Source: Alicyclobacillus shizuokensis NBRC 103103 (GTDB lineage Bacteria > Bacillota > Bacilli > Alicyclobacillales > Alicyclobacillaceae). From it: 64,000 nucleotides of DNA. The stretch is taken from the NCBI RefSeq assembly GCF_001552255.1, contig NZ_BCQV01000002.1, positions 1-64,000 of the forward strand. Direction: 5' to 3'. Shown here piece by piece: positions 44,435 through 53,284 of this stretch (position 1 is its first letter; each line of letters begins with the position of its first letter). Position numbers and translations under genes: made by a program. The notes beneath the pieces were generated by a model, which worked only from the letters and a program-made list of their open reading frames with translations, did no database searches and was not told the origin of the DNA.

Positions 44435-45636
44435 TCGCCTCTCACCTCAGCCAACCGCTGCGCCACCATATCCAGAATCCTCTCGGCCACTTCCCGCTTG
44501 CTCAGGAGCGGCAGGTCCTCTTGTGCACCAGACGGGCGCAAGAGGCTGACACGATTGGTGTCCACTCCGAACCCGGCGTCTGGCTCCGCGACATTGTTGA
44601 CCACAATCAGGTCCAGTTGCTTGCGCTCCAGCTTTTCCCTAGCATAAACCAAGGCGTCCTGGGTCTCAGCGGCAAAGCCGACAATGACTTGGTCCTGCCT
44701 GCGCATCTCTCTGACTTTCGACAGAATGTCGGGCGTCGGCTCCAGTTCCAAGACCGGCACGCCTTGTGCCTTCTTCCACTTATGTTCATGCCGCTGGACA
44801 GGCCGAAAGTCGACGGGCGCGGCGGCGCTGATGAACACGTCCGCTGCGGGCACCTCGTCGAGCACCGCCCGCAGCATGTCCTCCGTGGACCGAACGTGGC
44901 GCATCTGCGCGCCTGGCACGGGTGCCAGGTGAGTCGGACCACTGACCAACACCACCTCCGCGCCCCGTGCCAAGGCCGCCTCGGCCAAAGCGTACCCCAT
45001 CTTGCCCGACGAAGCGTTGCTCAGGTAGCGGACCGGATCGATATCCTCGACCGTGGGGCCCGCGCTGACGAGCACGCGCAGGCCGCCGAGTTGTCGGCGG
45101 CCGGCAAAGTGGGCATCAATGATGTCAGCGATGTCTTCCGGCTCGGCCAACCGTCCCTTGCCCGTGTACCCACAGGCCAACGGTCCCTCGCCCGGATTGA
45201 CGACGAGCGCCCCGCGCTGCCGCAGCAGGGACAAGTTGCGCTGAACCGTCGGGTGCTCGTACATGTGCACGTTCATGGCCGGCGCCACCAACAGGGGCGC
45301 AGTCACCGCCAAGGCGGTTGTCGTCACCATATCGTCGGCGATGCCCAACGCCAACTTCGCCAGCAGGTTGGCGGTGGCCGGAGCGATGACGTACATATCC
45401 GCCCGGTCAGCGATGGCGACATGCGCGATCTCGGCCGCGTCCGGCTCGGCGAACGTGTCGACGACCACCGGCCGATGGGTCAGCGCCTGGAACGTCAGAG
45501 GCTGGACAAAACGAGTGGCGTGTTCGGTCATCAGCACTTGCACCTGATAACCTCGTTTGACCAACTGACTGCACAGAGTCGCCGTCTTGTAAGCGGCGAT
45601 GCCACCGCCCACGCCCACGAGGACAAAGTGTGCCAA
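44431..45636 (-). CDS. coaBC: bifunctional phosphopantothenoylcysteine decarboxylase/phosphopantothenate-cysteine ligase
   Basis: A 401-residue two-domain enzyme of CoA synthesis. CoaC half (1-180): GVGGGIAAYK, PAMN motif (APAMNVHM) and active-site Cys in ACGYTGKGRL. CoaB half (from about 190): SAGPTVEDIDPVRYLSNASSGKMG. Start is TTG at 45636; no in-frame ATG fits the N-terminus. With coaD at 23 kb, two CoA steps are encoded in the window. A terminator-like hairpin lies between it and rpoZ. Confidence 0.96.
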   Translation of the reverse strand: MAHFVLVGVGGGIAAYKTATLCSQLVKRGYQVQVLMTEHATRFVQPLTFQALTHRPVVVDTFAEPDAAEIAHVAIADRADMYVIAPATANLLAKLALGIADDMVTTTALAVTAPLLVAPAMNVHMYEHPTVQRNLSLLRQRGALVVNPGEGPLACGYTGKGRLAEPEDIADIIDAHFAGRRQLGGLRVLVSAGPTVEDIDPVRYLSNASSGKMGYALAEAALARGAEVVLVSGPTHLAPVPGAQMRHVRSTEDMLRAVLDEVPAADVFISAAAPVDFRPVQRHEHKWKKAQGVPVLELEPTPDILSKVREMRRQDQVIVGFAAETQDALVYAREKLERKQLDLIVVNNVAEPDAGFGVDTNRVSLLRPSGAQEDLPLLSKREVAERILDMVAQRLAEVRGE

Positions 45637-45670
45637 GCCTATCCGTCCTTTCTTGATCTAGCCGTTCGTG

Positions 45671-45706
45671 AGAAAAAGGCAGAACATCCCTGCTGGGTGC
45701 TCTGCC
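45671..45706 (-). terminator. intrinsic terminator between rpoZ and coaBC
   Basis: GGCAGA-A-CATCC (45678-45689) pairs with GGGTG-C-TCTGCC (45695-45706), loop CTGCT, and the minus strand continues with CCTTTTTCTC. It lies 24 bases past the rpoZ stop, so part of the yicC-rpoZ transcript should end here and coaBC-priA be read through or started separately. Confidence 0.8.
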
Positions 45707-45729
45707 CTCGCGCGCCTATTCTTGCCCGC

Positions 45730-45933
45730 TCACCGCGCTCCATCCGGGCGCACGTAGCGTACCTTGCCGTCGTGAATTTCCCACAGGGCACGACTGACGT
45801 TTTTGGTCGTTGATGATCCCGGTTGGTTCATTGTTCGCTGTTGCAACTGGCGAGCCCGTTTGGATGTGGCCACGACCAGCGCATACTTGCTGTCAACCGA
45901 AGCGACCAATTCATCAATCGACGGATAGAGCAA
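45730..45933 (-). CDS. rpoZ: RNA polymerase omega subunit
   Basis: A 67-residue omega subunit, the same length as B. subtilis RpoZ, starting MLYPSIDELVASVDSKYALVV and containing SKRARQL. TTG at 45933 is chosen because AGAGGG lies 6-7 nt upstream and the N-terminus is then the standard one; an ATG six codons earlier has weak SD. Its order gmk-rpoZ-coaBC is conserved. Confidence 0.94.
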   Translation of the reverse strand: MLYPSIDELVASVDSKYALVVATSKRARQLQQRTMNQPGSSTTKNVSRALWEIHDGKVRYVRPDGAR

Positions 45934-45969
45934 GACAATCCCTCTTTTCATCGAGATTCCCGATTCGCA

Positions 45970-46605
45970 TCATAACATTGTACTGCTTTTCTCCCACTCA
46001 GACAATAGATTGAGGTTACGGGATACGCGGCCGTGTTCCGCCGCGACAATCGCCTCAATCCGCCGACAGGCCAACTCCACCTCGTCGTTGACCACCACGT
46101 AGTCGTACTCCCGCATCATCTGTAATTCCTTCCAAGCGGCGCCAAACCGTCTCTGGAACGATTCCTCCGTCTCCGTACCCCGTCCCAGAATGCGCGCCCG
46201 CAACTCGGCCGCGGAGGGCGGAATCAGAAAGATGAACACGCCAGCTGGATAACGTCGCTTGACCTGCATGGCGCCCTGGATGTCAATTTCCAAAAGGACA
46301 TCTTGTCCGAGCGCAAGCGTTTCCTCCACGAACGACCTGGGTGTGCCATAGTAGTGTCCGTACACCTCCGCCCACTCCAGCAACTGCCCGTCCGCCATCA
46401 TCTGCTCGAATTCCAGGCGCGTTTTGAAAAAGTAGTTGACTCCGTCCTTCTCCCCGGGCCTCGGTTGACGGGTGGTGGCGGATATCGACACCTTCATGGG
46501 CACGCCGCGCCGCATCAACTCCGCGCATACCGTCCCCTTGCCAGCGCCGGAAGGGCCGCTCAGAACAAACAAGATTCCCGGTTTCGCGGTCGCCATGGTT
46601 GTCAT
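45970..46605 (-). CDS. gmk: guanylate kinase
   Basis: A 211-residue GMP kinase. P-loop [12 protein letters not shown], the GMP-binding stretch [21 protein letters not shown] and [12 protein letters not shown] are visible. The ATG at 46605 overlaps the remA stop (ATGA); an ATG three codons on has SD GAGGA at better spacing. Confidence 0.97.
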   Translation of the reverse strand: MTTMATAKPGILFVLSGPSGAGKGTVCAELMRRGVPMKVSISATTRQPRPGEKDGVNYFFKTRLEFEQMMADGQLLEWAEVYGHYYGTPRSFVEETLALGQDVLLEIDIQGAMQVKRRYPAGVFIFLIPPSAAELRARILGRGTETEESFQRRFGAAWKELQMMREYDYVVVNDEVELACRRIEAIVAAEHGRVSRNLNLLSEWEKSSTML

Positions 46606-46868
46606 TCCTCATCTTCCAACAATTGTTCCTTAGCGGTCAAACGATGCGCTACAGTTTCCGGCTGCACAGCAGACAGAATGATATGATCGCTGTCCGTGAT
46701 GATCACCGCCCGGGTACGGCGTCCGTATGTCGCATCGATCAATCGCCCACGCTCTCGCGCCTCCTGAACGATGCGCTTGATAGGGGCCGATTCGGGGCTG
46801 ACGATGGTCACAATCCGATTGGCCGATACGATGTTGCCAAACCCGATATTGATTAACCTGATGGACAT
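46602..46868 (-). CDS. remA: extracellular matrix/biofilm regulator RemA (DUF370)
   Basis: An 88-residue DUF370 protein. It begins [29 protein letters not shown], almost identical to Bacillus RemA, a DNA-binding octamer-forming activator of matrix and osmoprotectant genes. SD GGAGG before the ATG. In the yicC-remA-gmk order of Bacillus. Confidence 0.96.
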   Translation of the reverse strand: MSIRLINIGFGNIVSANRIVTIVSPESAPIKRIVQEARERGRLIDATYGRRTRAVIITDSDHIILSAVQPETVAHRLTAKEQLLEDEE

Positions 46869-46885
46869 GACCGCGCCTCCTGCAA

Positions 46886-47776
46886 TTATTCGATGTTCTG
46901 CACCTGTTCGCGCAGTTGTTCAATGAGTGTTTTCGCATCGACCACGGATCTGGAAATCTGCGCATCGGCCGCCTTCGCCCCGATGGTGTTCACCTCGCGG
47001 TGCAGTTCCTGGACAATGAAATCCAAACGCCTGCCGACGGGACTGCCCGCGGCCAGCGACGCGGAAAACTCCCGCAAGTGGCTGGCCAAACGGGTGAGTT
47101 CCTCATCAATCGAAACCTTGTCCGCATACAGGACGAGCTCCGCCGCTAACCGGTCCGCATCAACCCGACCCACCCATTCTTGCAGGCGGTCGGCCAGCCG
47201 TTCCCGCTCCGCCTGCAGCCGCTCCGGCGCCCGCTCGCGCATGCCATCCACGAGCGTCTCCAACGCCCGCACCTTTGCGAGCAAATCAGCGCTCATCCGC
47301 TCGCCCTCGCGGCGGCGCATGGCCACCAGGGCCAGGCAGGCGTCTTCCACCGCCTGCACAGCCGGGGACCTTAGCGCCCGCGCGTCGGCCGCCGCCTCCG
47401 GTGGCAGGATGACCCCTGGAAAGGTCAACCACTGGTACGGCTGCGCCGAGCGCACATCTGCACGCCCGGCGGCCATCATCCGCTCAGCCAGGTCCGATTC
47501 CAACCGTTGCAGCTGCTCCAGCAGCGGCCAATTGAGGGTCAGTCCGGCGGATTCACTGGGCGCAGGATGGAAACTCAGCGTGACCTCCACGCGTCCTCTC
47601 TGCACGTGCCGCGCAACAACTCGGCGCAACTCGTCTTCCAGCGGCCGCAACACCTTGGGTGTGTTGACCACCACGTCGAGGAAACGGTGATTGACGCTGC
47701 GCACCTCTGCGCTCAGATGGAACTCCCCCGCCTGCACAGCGGCCTGTCCAAACCCGGTCATACTTCGACAATCCAC
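46886..47776 (-). CDS. yicC: YicC family endoribonuclease-like protein (YloC)
   Basis: A 296-residue YicC/YloC protein. N-terminus SMTGFGQA and RSVNHRFLD and the C-terminal [16 protein letters not shown] are the two conserved family blocks; the family has been described as endoribonucleases. The middle is predicted coiled coil ([19 protein letters not shown]). Start is GTG at 47776 with SD GGAGG. First gene of the long yicC-to-spoVM block, with a promoter 25 bases upstream. Confidence 0.95.
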   Translation of the reverse strand: MDCRSMTGFGQAAVQAGEFHLSAEVRSVNHRFLDVVVNTPKVLRPLEDELRRVVARHVQRGRVEVTLSFHPAPSESAGLTLNWPLLEQLQRLESDLAERMMAAGRADVRSAQPYQWLTFPGVILPPEAAADARALRSPAVQAVEDACLALVAMRRREGERMSADLLAKVRALETLVDGMRERAPERLQAERERLADRLQEWVGRVDADRLAAELVLYADKVSIDEELTRLASHLREFSASLAAGSPVGRRLDFIVQELHREVNTIGAKAADAQISRSVVDAKTLIEQLREQVQNIE

Positions 47777-47800
47777 GACAAATCCTCCAAGCGTATTTAT

Positions 47801-47830
47801 ATTCTACAGTAGTTATCCGGGTCGAGACAA
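47801..47830 (-). promoter_or_regulatory. promoter of the yicC operon, TTGTCT-18-TAGAAT
   Basis: TTGTCT (47825-47830) and TAGAAT (47801-47806) on the minus strand, 18 bases apart. Upstream are three copies of GTTATC (as read on +) within 47810-47850, two in direct repeat as GGTTATC, of unknown meaning. Confidence 0.6.
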
Positions 47831-47922
47831 GGTTATCACAGGTTATCTTGGATTTCCTCACACAATCCTTGACTTGCGCAGGAATTCGACGTCAATCAGC
47901 TGTGCAAACTCTGCCTGTAGAA

Positions 47923-47986
47923 TTGACAATCCGGGCCGTGCGAGCTAAACTGATGCGCGTGAAAATTTTATTTTAGCCTCTATACT
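47923..47986 (+). promoter_or_regulatory. tandem candidate promoters of the efflux pair
   Basis: Promoter 1: TTGACA (47923-47928), 17 bases, TAAACT (47946-47951). Promoter 2: GTGAAA (47959-47964), 16 bases, TATACT (47981-47986) in an AT-rich stretch. Just downstream GACTGG/CCAGTC (47993-47998/48004-48009) could be an operator or hairpin at the start of the transcript from promoter 2. Confidence 0.55.
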
Positions 47987-48043
47987 ATTTTGGACTGGAA
48001 ACACCAGTCGCGAGGGAAAACTGGCCAAAGGGAGGACACACAC

Positions 48044-48703
48044 GTGAAAACACGTCGCCTGCTCATCTTCAACATCATTGCGCTGATTGTCATCATCGCC
48101 ATCCTGTTCGGCGGCTACTACTGGCTGGACCAACGCAATAAGTACATCAAGACCGATAACGCCCAGGTGACCGGTCAGGAGGTGGTGTTGAGCGCCCCGG
48201 CGACCGGCAAGTTGGTAGACTGGAAAGGCAGCTTGGGCTACACCTTCCACAGCGGGGACAAATTGGGAACCGTCGAGGTCCCACCCAGCACAGGGCAACA
48301 CGAGCCTGTCGATGTGGACGTGAAGGCCCCTACCGATGGTACCGTGGTCCAGGACATCGCCGTGAAAAACCAATTTGTAGCGGCCGGCTCGCCATTGGCG
48401 TACTCCTACGACCTCAAACACCTGTGGGTCACCGCCAACATTAAGGAGACGCAGATCAACGACGTCAAGATCGGTCAGACGGTGGACGTGTACGTAGACG
48501 CGTTCCCTGGGTCGTCCTTAACCGGCACGGTGAGCCAGATTGGCTACGCGACGGCCAGCACCTTCTCACTTTTGCCGCAGTCGAACGACACGGCCAACTA
48601 CACCAAGGTGACACAGGTGGTTCCAGTAAAGATTTCCTTGAGCGGCTATCAGGGCATGCGTCTGGTGCCCGGCATGAACGTGAGCGTGCGCATTCACAAA
48701 TGA
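48044..48703 (+). CDS. EmrA/HlyD-like membrane-fusion (adaptor) protein, short form
   Basis: A 219-residue adaptor with one N-terminal TM helix (about 5-27, LLIFNIIALIVIIAILFGGYYWL) and an extracytoplasmic part made of two lipoyl half-motifs (VVLSAPATGKLVDW and VDVDVKAPTDGTVVQDI) and a beta-barrel domain (LWVTANIKETQINDVKIGQ, VDAFPGSSLTGTV). It lacks the long coiled-coil hairpin of Gram-negative EmrA, like the B. subtilis YhbJ type. GTG at 48044 has SD GGGAGGA. It overlaps nothing and is followed 17 bases later by its transporter. Confidence 0.88.
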   Translation: MKTRRLLIFNIIALIVIIAILFGGYYWLDQRNKYIKTDNAQVTGQEVVLSAPATGKLVDWKGSLGYTFHSGDKLGTVEVPPSTGQHEPVDVDVKAPTDGTVVQDIAVKNQFVAAGSPLAYSYDLKHLWVTANIKETQINDVKIGQTVDVYVDAFPGSSLTGTVSQIGYATASTFSLLPQSNDTANYTKVTQVVPVKISLSGYQGMRLVPGMNVSVRIHK

Positions 48704-48720
48704 CAAGGAGCTGAAGTGAC

Positions 48721-50352
48721 GTGTCCGTAGATACTGCCCAGGAGGCATCCCGGCCCGCGGCTCCAGCAGGCAGCGCACACGTCGGGCCGATTTTAGTCAC
48801 CCTGATTCTCGGCGCCTTCGTGGCCATCTTGAATCAGACACTGCTGAACGTGGCGCTGCCGCAGCTGATGAACGATTTCAGCGTCACCGCCAACACCGTG
48901 CAATGGCTTTCCACCGCCTACCTGATGACCAACGGCGTGCTGATCCCCATCACCGCTTACCTGATTGGCACGTTCACGACACGGCAGCTGTTCATCGGGG
49001 CGATGGCCGCGTTTACCCTTGGATCGTTCATCTGTTCGATTGCGCCTTCCTTCGCTGTCATTCTCATCGGCCGCGTGATTCAGGCGGTAGGTGCGGGCAT
49101 CATCATGCCCTTGTTGATGACCGTCGTCCTCAACCTGTTCCCGCCCGAAGGGCGTGGCAAGGCGATGGGCATGATTGGCATCGCGATGATCTTCGCGCCG
49201 GCCGTCGGACCGACGCTGTCGGGGTGGGTCGTTGAGACCTGGACGTGGCGCGTGCTGTTCTGGATTGTCATCCCGATTGCGGTGATCGATATCCTGATGG
49301 CGGTATTCTTGCTGCGCAACGCGACCGAACGCACCCACCCCCACTTCGACTGGCCGGGGTTCATCACCTCCACCATCGGCTTTGGCGCACTGTTGTACGG
49401 ATTCAGCGAAGCCGGAAACAATGGTTGGTCCGACTCCGGGGTGACCGGCTCCATCATCATCGGGGTGCTGGCGCTCATCCTGTTCGTCTGGCGGGAGTTG
49501 ACGGCGCGCGAACCGATGTTGAAGCTGCAGGTCTTCCGCTATGACATGTTCTCGCTGACGACTGTGGTCAGCTGCGTAGTCAACATGGCCATGTTTGCAG
49601 CGATGATTTTGCTGCCGATTTACATTCAGAACATCCGCGGCTTCACGCCGCTCAAATCCGGCTTGTTACTGATGCCGGGAGCTGTTCTGATGGGTATCAT
49701 GTCGCCGATAGCTGGCGCCCTGTTCGACCGGCTGGGGGCGCGCCCGTTGGTTATCTTCGGGCTCATTGTGACGCTCCTCACCACCTGGGATTTCAGCCAC
49801 CTGACCCTGCAGACCAGCTACACGCACATCATGTGGCTCTACACGGCGCGCATGTTCGGCATGTCATTCATCATGATGACCGTCATGACCGCGGGTCTCA
49901 ATCAATTGCCGAGACACCTCAACGCACACGGCACCGCCGCCGCCAATACCGCCCGGACAGCGGCTGGATCCCTGGGCACAGCCATCATGGTAACGTTGAT
50001 GACGACGCGTTCGCAGGTGCACATGGGGCAATACGTGAATTCTGTCAACGCGACCAATCCGACCATTCAACAGTTCATCCAACACGTCGGGGCGGCTCTG
50101 GGCGCCAGCGGCGACAAGGCGCAGGCGCTGGCGGCCGAGCTGTTGTATGGTATGGCCAGCAAACAGTCGACGGTGGACGGCATCAACGACGCATTCCTAG
50201 TCGCCACACTTATCGTGGCTGTGGCGCTGGTGCTCTCGTTCTTCATCCGCCGGGTGACGCCGCCGAAGGTGTCCCAGCCCGCCGAGACACAGGCGCTGGT
50301 GCCCAAGGAGCGGGATGCGTCCGAACTACCCGAGCCGGTGCCCGTAGATTGA
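48721..50352 (+). CDS. DHA2-family (EmrB/QacA) MFS drug:H+ antiporter
   Basis: A 543-residue transporter with about 14 hydrophobic helices. Early residues ILGAFVAILNQTLLNVALPQLMNDF and the loop with STAYLMTNGVLIP are typical of DHA2 EmrB-type pumps; motif C-like GRVIQAVGAGIIMPL is present. The C-terminal 30 residues are soluble and acidic. GTG start at 48721, SD AAGGAG 10 nt upstream. With the preceding adaptor it forms an EmrAB-like export system; substrates unknown. The pair is inserted between yicC and the YloB-like ATPase, which are neighbours in Bacillus. Confidence 0.92.
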   Translation: MSVDTAQEASRPAAPAGSAHVGPILVTLILGAFVAILNQTLLNVALPQLMNDFSVTANTVQWLSTAYLMTNGVLIPITAYLIGTFTTRQLFIGAMAAFTLGSFICSIAPSFAVILIGRVIQAVGAGIIMPLLMTVVLNLFPPEGRGKAMGMIGIAMIFAPAVGPTLSGWVVETWTWRVLFWIVIPIAVIDILMAVFLLRNATERTHPHFDWPGFITSTIGFGALLYGFSEAGNNGWSDSGVTGSIIIGVLALILFVWRELTAREPMLKLQVFRYDMFSLTTVVSCVVNMAMFAAMILLPIYIQNIRGFTPLKSGLLLMPGAVLMGIMSPIAGALFDRLGARPLVIFGLIVTLLTTWDFSHLTLQTSYTHIMWLYTARMFGMSFIMMTVMTAGLNQLPRHLNAHGTAAANTARTAAGSLGTAIMVTLMTTRSQVHMGQYVNSVNATNPTIQQFIQHVGAALGASGDKAQALAAELLYGMASKQSTVDGINDAFLVATLIVAVALVLSFFIRRVTPPKVSQPAETQALVPKERDASELPEPVPVD

Positions 50353-50366
50353 CGGCAGGCGCAGTT

Positions 50367-50402
50367 AGGGCCGCGTCTCTCCCGTGGGGAGTGCGCGGCC
50401 CT
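50367..50402 (+). terminator. terminator after the efflux operon
   Basis: AGGGCCGCG ... CGCGGCCCT (50367-50375/50394-50402) with an inner CTCCC/GGGAG stem, followed by CTCTTTGTTT on the + strand, 14 bases after the transporter stop. Confidence 0.75.
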
Positions 50403-50430
50403 CTCTTTGTTTCCCACAGGCCTCTCGCCG

Positions 50431-53139
50431 TCACACGTCGCGCACCGGCACCTTGGGCCGGATGGCTTTGCGGCCGGCACGACGCAACGACAGAGCGAAC
50501 GTGGGCACGGCGGCGGCGACGAGCACCATCACCCACTCCAGCGGCCCCAGCGGCACCGTGTTGAACGCCCTGGCCACAGGTGGGATGTACAATGTGATGA
50601 GGAACAACACCACCGAGGACGCCACCGCGAGCAGGAGCCAGCCGTTCTCCCACAGGCTGCGCTTGAAGATGCCCCCCTGCAGGCTGCGACAGTCGAACAC
50701 CAGAATCAGCTGCGCCATCGTCAGCGTGGCGTACGCCATCGTCTGGGCGTGGGCCAGGTTTTGCGGGTTCTGACGCAAGGACCAGAAAAACACCACCAAG
50801 GTCACCAGGCCGATGAGCGTGCCGCGGCTGATAATCTTGAGTCCCAGTCCACCGGCGAATATGCCTTCGCGCACGTCGCGCGGCGGTCTGTCCATGATGT
50901 CCTTTTCCACCGAATCCACGCCCAGGGCAATCGCCGGCAGCCCGTCGGTGACCAGGTTGACCCAAAGAATTTGAATCGGCAAGAGCGGCAGCGGCAGCCC
51001 GGCCAACATGGCCAGAAACATGGTGATGATTTCACCCACGTTGCTGGCCAGGAGGTAGCGGATGAACTTCTTGATGTTGTCATAGATACCGCGCCCTTCC
51101 TCAATCGCTGCGACGATGGTGGCAAAGTTGTCGTCGGCCAGCACCAGGGCGGCCGCCTCCTTGGCCACATCGGTGCCAGCCATGCCCATCGCGACGCCAA
51201 TATCCGCCTGCTTGATGGCGGGAGCATCATTGACGCCATCCCCAGTCATAGCCACGACTTCGCCGTTGTTCTGCAGCGCCCGCACGATGCGCAGCTTGTG
51301 CTCAGGGGTCACGCGCGCGTACACATAGATGTCACGCGCCTGCTGGGCCAACTCCTCGTCCGACAGCGCATCCAAGGCCGCTCCGGTGACCACCCTCCCG
51401 CCATCGGGAAGAATCTCCAATTGACGCGCGATGGCGGTCGCCGTCTCCTGATGATCCCCGGTAATCATCACCGTCCGCACCCCGGCCCGGTGACAGGTGC
51501 CGATGGCTTCGTACACCAGCTCACGCGGCGGGTCCATCATCCCCGTCATACCGGTGAACACCAGCTCCGTCTCCGGATCGCGCGTTGCCTTGGCCGCCTC
51601 GACGCTGGGAAAGCGCCGATACGCGAACGCCAGATTGCGCAAGGCCTGGGCGGCCATCTGTTGGTGGGCCGCGAGAATCTGCCGGCGCAACCCCTGCGAG
51701 AGGGGCTCCTCGCGCCCTCCGGTCAACACCTTGCTGGAACGCTCCAGCAGCACGTCGGGCGCACCTTTGGTCAGCAGCAGGACCTCTTCACCCTGGCGCA
51801 CCAAAACCGACATCAGCTTGCGCTCCGACTCAAACGGGATTTCGTCGATCCGCTCGAATCCCGCTTCCTCCGGCTTTAGCCCGGCCTTCATCGCCATCAC
51901 CAAGAGCGCGCCCTCGGTCGGATCGCCGTCGAGCAGCCAGTCGTCCTCCTCGGACTGGGGCTTGAGCGCGGCGTTGTTGCATACGGCGGCCACCTCGACC
52001 AAGCGCTTGACGGCCGGCCTGCGCAGCGGTTGAATCGGCCGGTCCTCATAGATAAAGTTGCCGACCAAATTGTAGCCGGAGCCGGTGACGCGGAACCATT
52101 CGCCGTCCGCCCACACTCGCTGCACCGTCATGCGGTTCTGGGTTAGGGTGCCGGTCTTGTCGGAGCAAACCACCGTTGCGCAGCCGAGGGTCTCCACCGA
52201 AGGCAGTTTGCGGACAATCGCGTGCCGCTTGATCATGCGCTGGACGCCCAGCGCCAGGGCAATCGTCACGATGGCCGGCAGGCCTTCAGGAATCGCCGCC
52301 ACGGCCAGGCTGACGCCGGCGAGGAACATGTCGTAGAGCTCGTGCCCGTGCAGGACGCCGGCCGCCACGACGAGCAGGGTGATGCCCAGCGCCAGCCACA
52401 CCAGCACCTTGCCCAACTGGTCCAACCGCCGCTGCAGCGGTGTCATCGTCTCCTCCGACTGCTGCATCAGATCAGCAATCTTCCCCATCTCGGTCGCCAT
52501 GCCGATTTCCGTGACCACAAACTCCGCCCTGCCCCGAGTGACCATGGTGCCCATATATACCATGTTCTTGCGGTCGCCCAGGCTCGACACCGGATCTACA
52601 AAGATGCCCGCCTGTTTGCTGACCGGCACCGATTCACCGGTCAGCGACGACTCCTCCACTGTCAGCGCCTGGGCGCTCAACAGGCGGCCGTCCGCAGGCA
52701 CCCGGTCCCCGCCCTCCAGGATCACGATGTCGCCGGGAACCAGGTCCCGCGCCGGCACCAAGACCACCTCGCCGTCGCGGCGCACGCGGGCATTGGGGGC
52801 AGTCAGGGCTTTGAGCGCGGCCAAGGACTTTTCCGCCCGCACCTCCTGCACAAACCCCAACACCCCATTGAGGATGATGATGGCGATGATGGTGATGGCG
52901 TCCGTGTACTCACCGAGCAGCCCGGAGATGAGTGTGGCGGCAATCAGGACCAGAATCATAAAGTCCCGAAATTGATTGAAAAACACCGTCAAGAGCGACA
53001 CCTTCGTGCCCTCCGCCAGCTGATTGACGCCATACTTGGCGCGCCGCGCCTCGACTTCGGCCGAGGCCAAACCGGAAGGCGTTGCCTCTAGAATCGACAG
53101 ACAATCGCTGGCGGCCAAGGCATGCCAGTTCTTCTCCAC
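50431..53139 (-). CDS. P-type Ca2+-ATPase (YloB-like, P2A)
   Basis: A 902-residue cation pump of the SERCA/PMR1 type. N-terminal cation-ATPase domain, M1-M2 ([22 protein letters not shown]), actuator TGES (SLTGESVPV), PEGL motif in M4 ([11 protein letters not shown]), phosphorylation motif [11 protein letters not shown], hinge [17 protein letters not shown] and six C-terminal TM segments. Close to B. subtilis YloB (890 aa), a calcium pump linked to spore resistance. GTG at 53139 with SD AGGGGTG is preferred over an upstream ATG that adds a basic leader. Confidence 0.94.
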   Translation of the reverse strand: MEKNWHALAASDCLSILEATPSGLASAEVEARRAKYGVNQLAEGTKVSLLTVFFNQFRDFMILVLIAATLISGLLGEYTDAITIIAIIILNGVLGFVQEVRAEKSLAALKALTAPNARVRRDGEVVLVPARDLVPGDIVILEGGDRVPADGRLLSAQALTVEESSLTGESVPVSKQAGIFVDPVSSLGDRKNMVYMGTMVTRGRAEFVVTEIGMATEMGKIADLMQQSEETMTPLQRRLDQLGKVLVWLALGITLLVVAAGVLHGHELYDMFLAGVSLAVAAIPEGLPAIVTIALALGVQRMIKRHAIVRKLPSVETLGCATVVCSDKTGTLTQNRMTVQRVWADGEWFRVTGSGYNLVGNFIYEDRPIQPLRRPAVKRLVEVAAVCNNAALKPQSEEDDWLLDGDPTEGALLVMAMKAGLKPEEAGFERIDEIPFESERKLMSVLVRQGEEVLLLTKGAPDVLLERSSKVLTGGREEPLSQGLRRQILAAHQQMAAQALRNLAFAYRRFPSVEAAKATRDPETELVFTGMTGMMDPPRELVYEAIGTCHRAGVRTVMITGDHQETATAIARQLEILPDGGRVVTGAALDALSDEELAQQARDIYVYARVTPEHKLRIVRALQNNGEVVAMTGDGVNDAPAIKQADIGVAMGMAGTDVAKEAAALVLADDNFATIVAAIEEGRGIYDNIKKFIRYLLASNVGEIITMFLAMLAGLPLPLLPIQILWVNLVTDGLPAIALGVDSVEKDIMDRPPRDVREGIFAGGLGLKIISRGTLIGLVTLVVFFWSLRQNPQNLAHAQTMAYATLTMAQLILVFDCRSLQGGIFKRSLWENGWLLLAVASSVVLFLITLYIPPVARAFNTVPLGPLEWVMVLVAAAVPTFALSLRRAGRKAIRPKVPVRDV

Positions 53140-53202
53140 CGGAGCCACCCCTTTAAATCTCTGGCGCCTACGGGCGGTGCGCGCTTGCCGCCCCAGGGCC
53201 TC

Positions 53203-53231
53203 TTTACCCAGTGTCCTGTAATGCATATGCT
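53203..53231 (+). promoter_or_regulatory. candidate rqcH promoter TTTACC-17-TATGCT
   Basis: TTTACC (53203-53208) and TATGCT (53226-53231) with ideal spacing, 54 bases before the rqcH ATG, in the 145-base gap shared with the divergent ATPase gene. Confidence 0.5.
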
Positions 53232-53284
53232 TGTACGGTGGGAAACATGTCCGAGCCCCCACGACTGACGGCGGAGGGATATGG

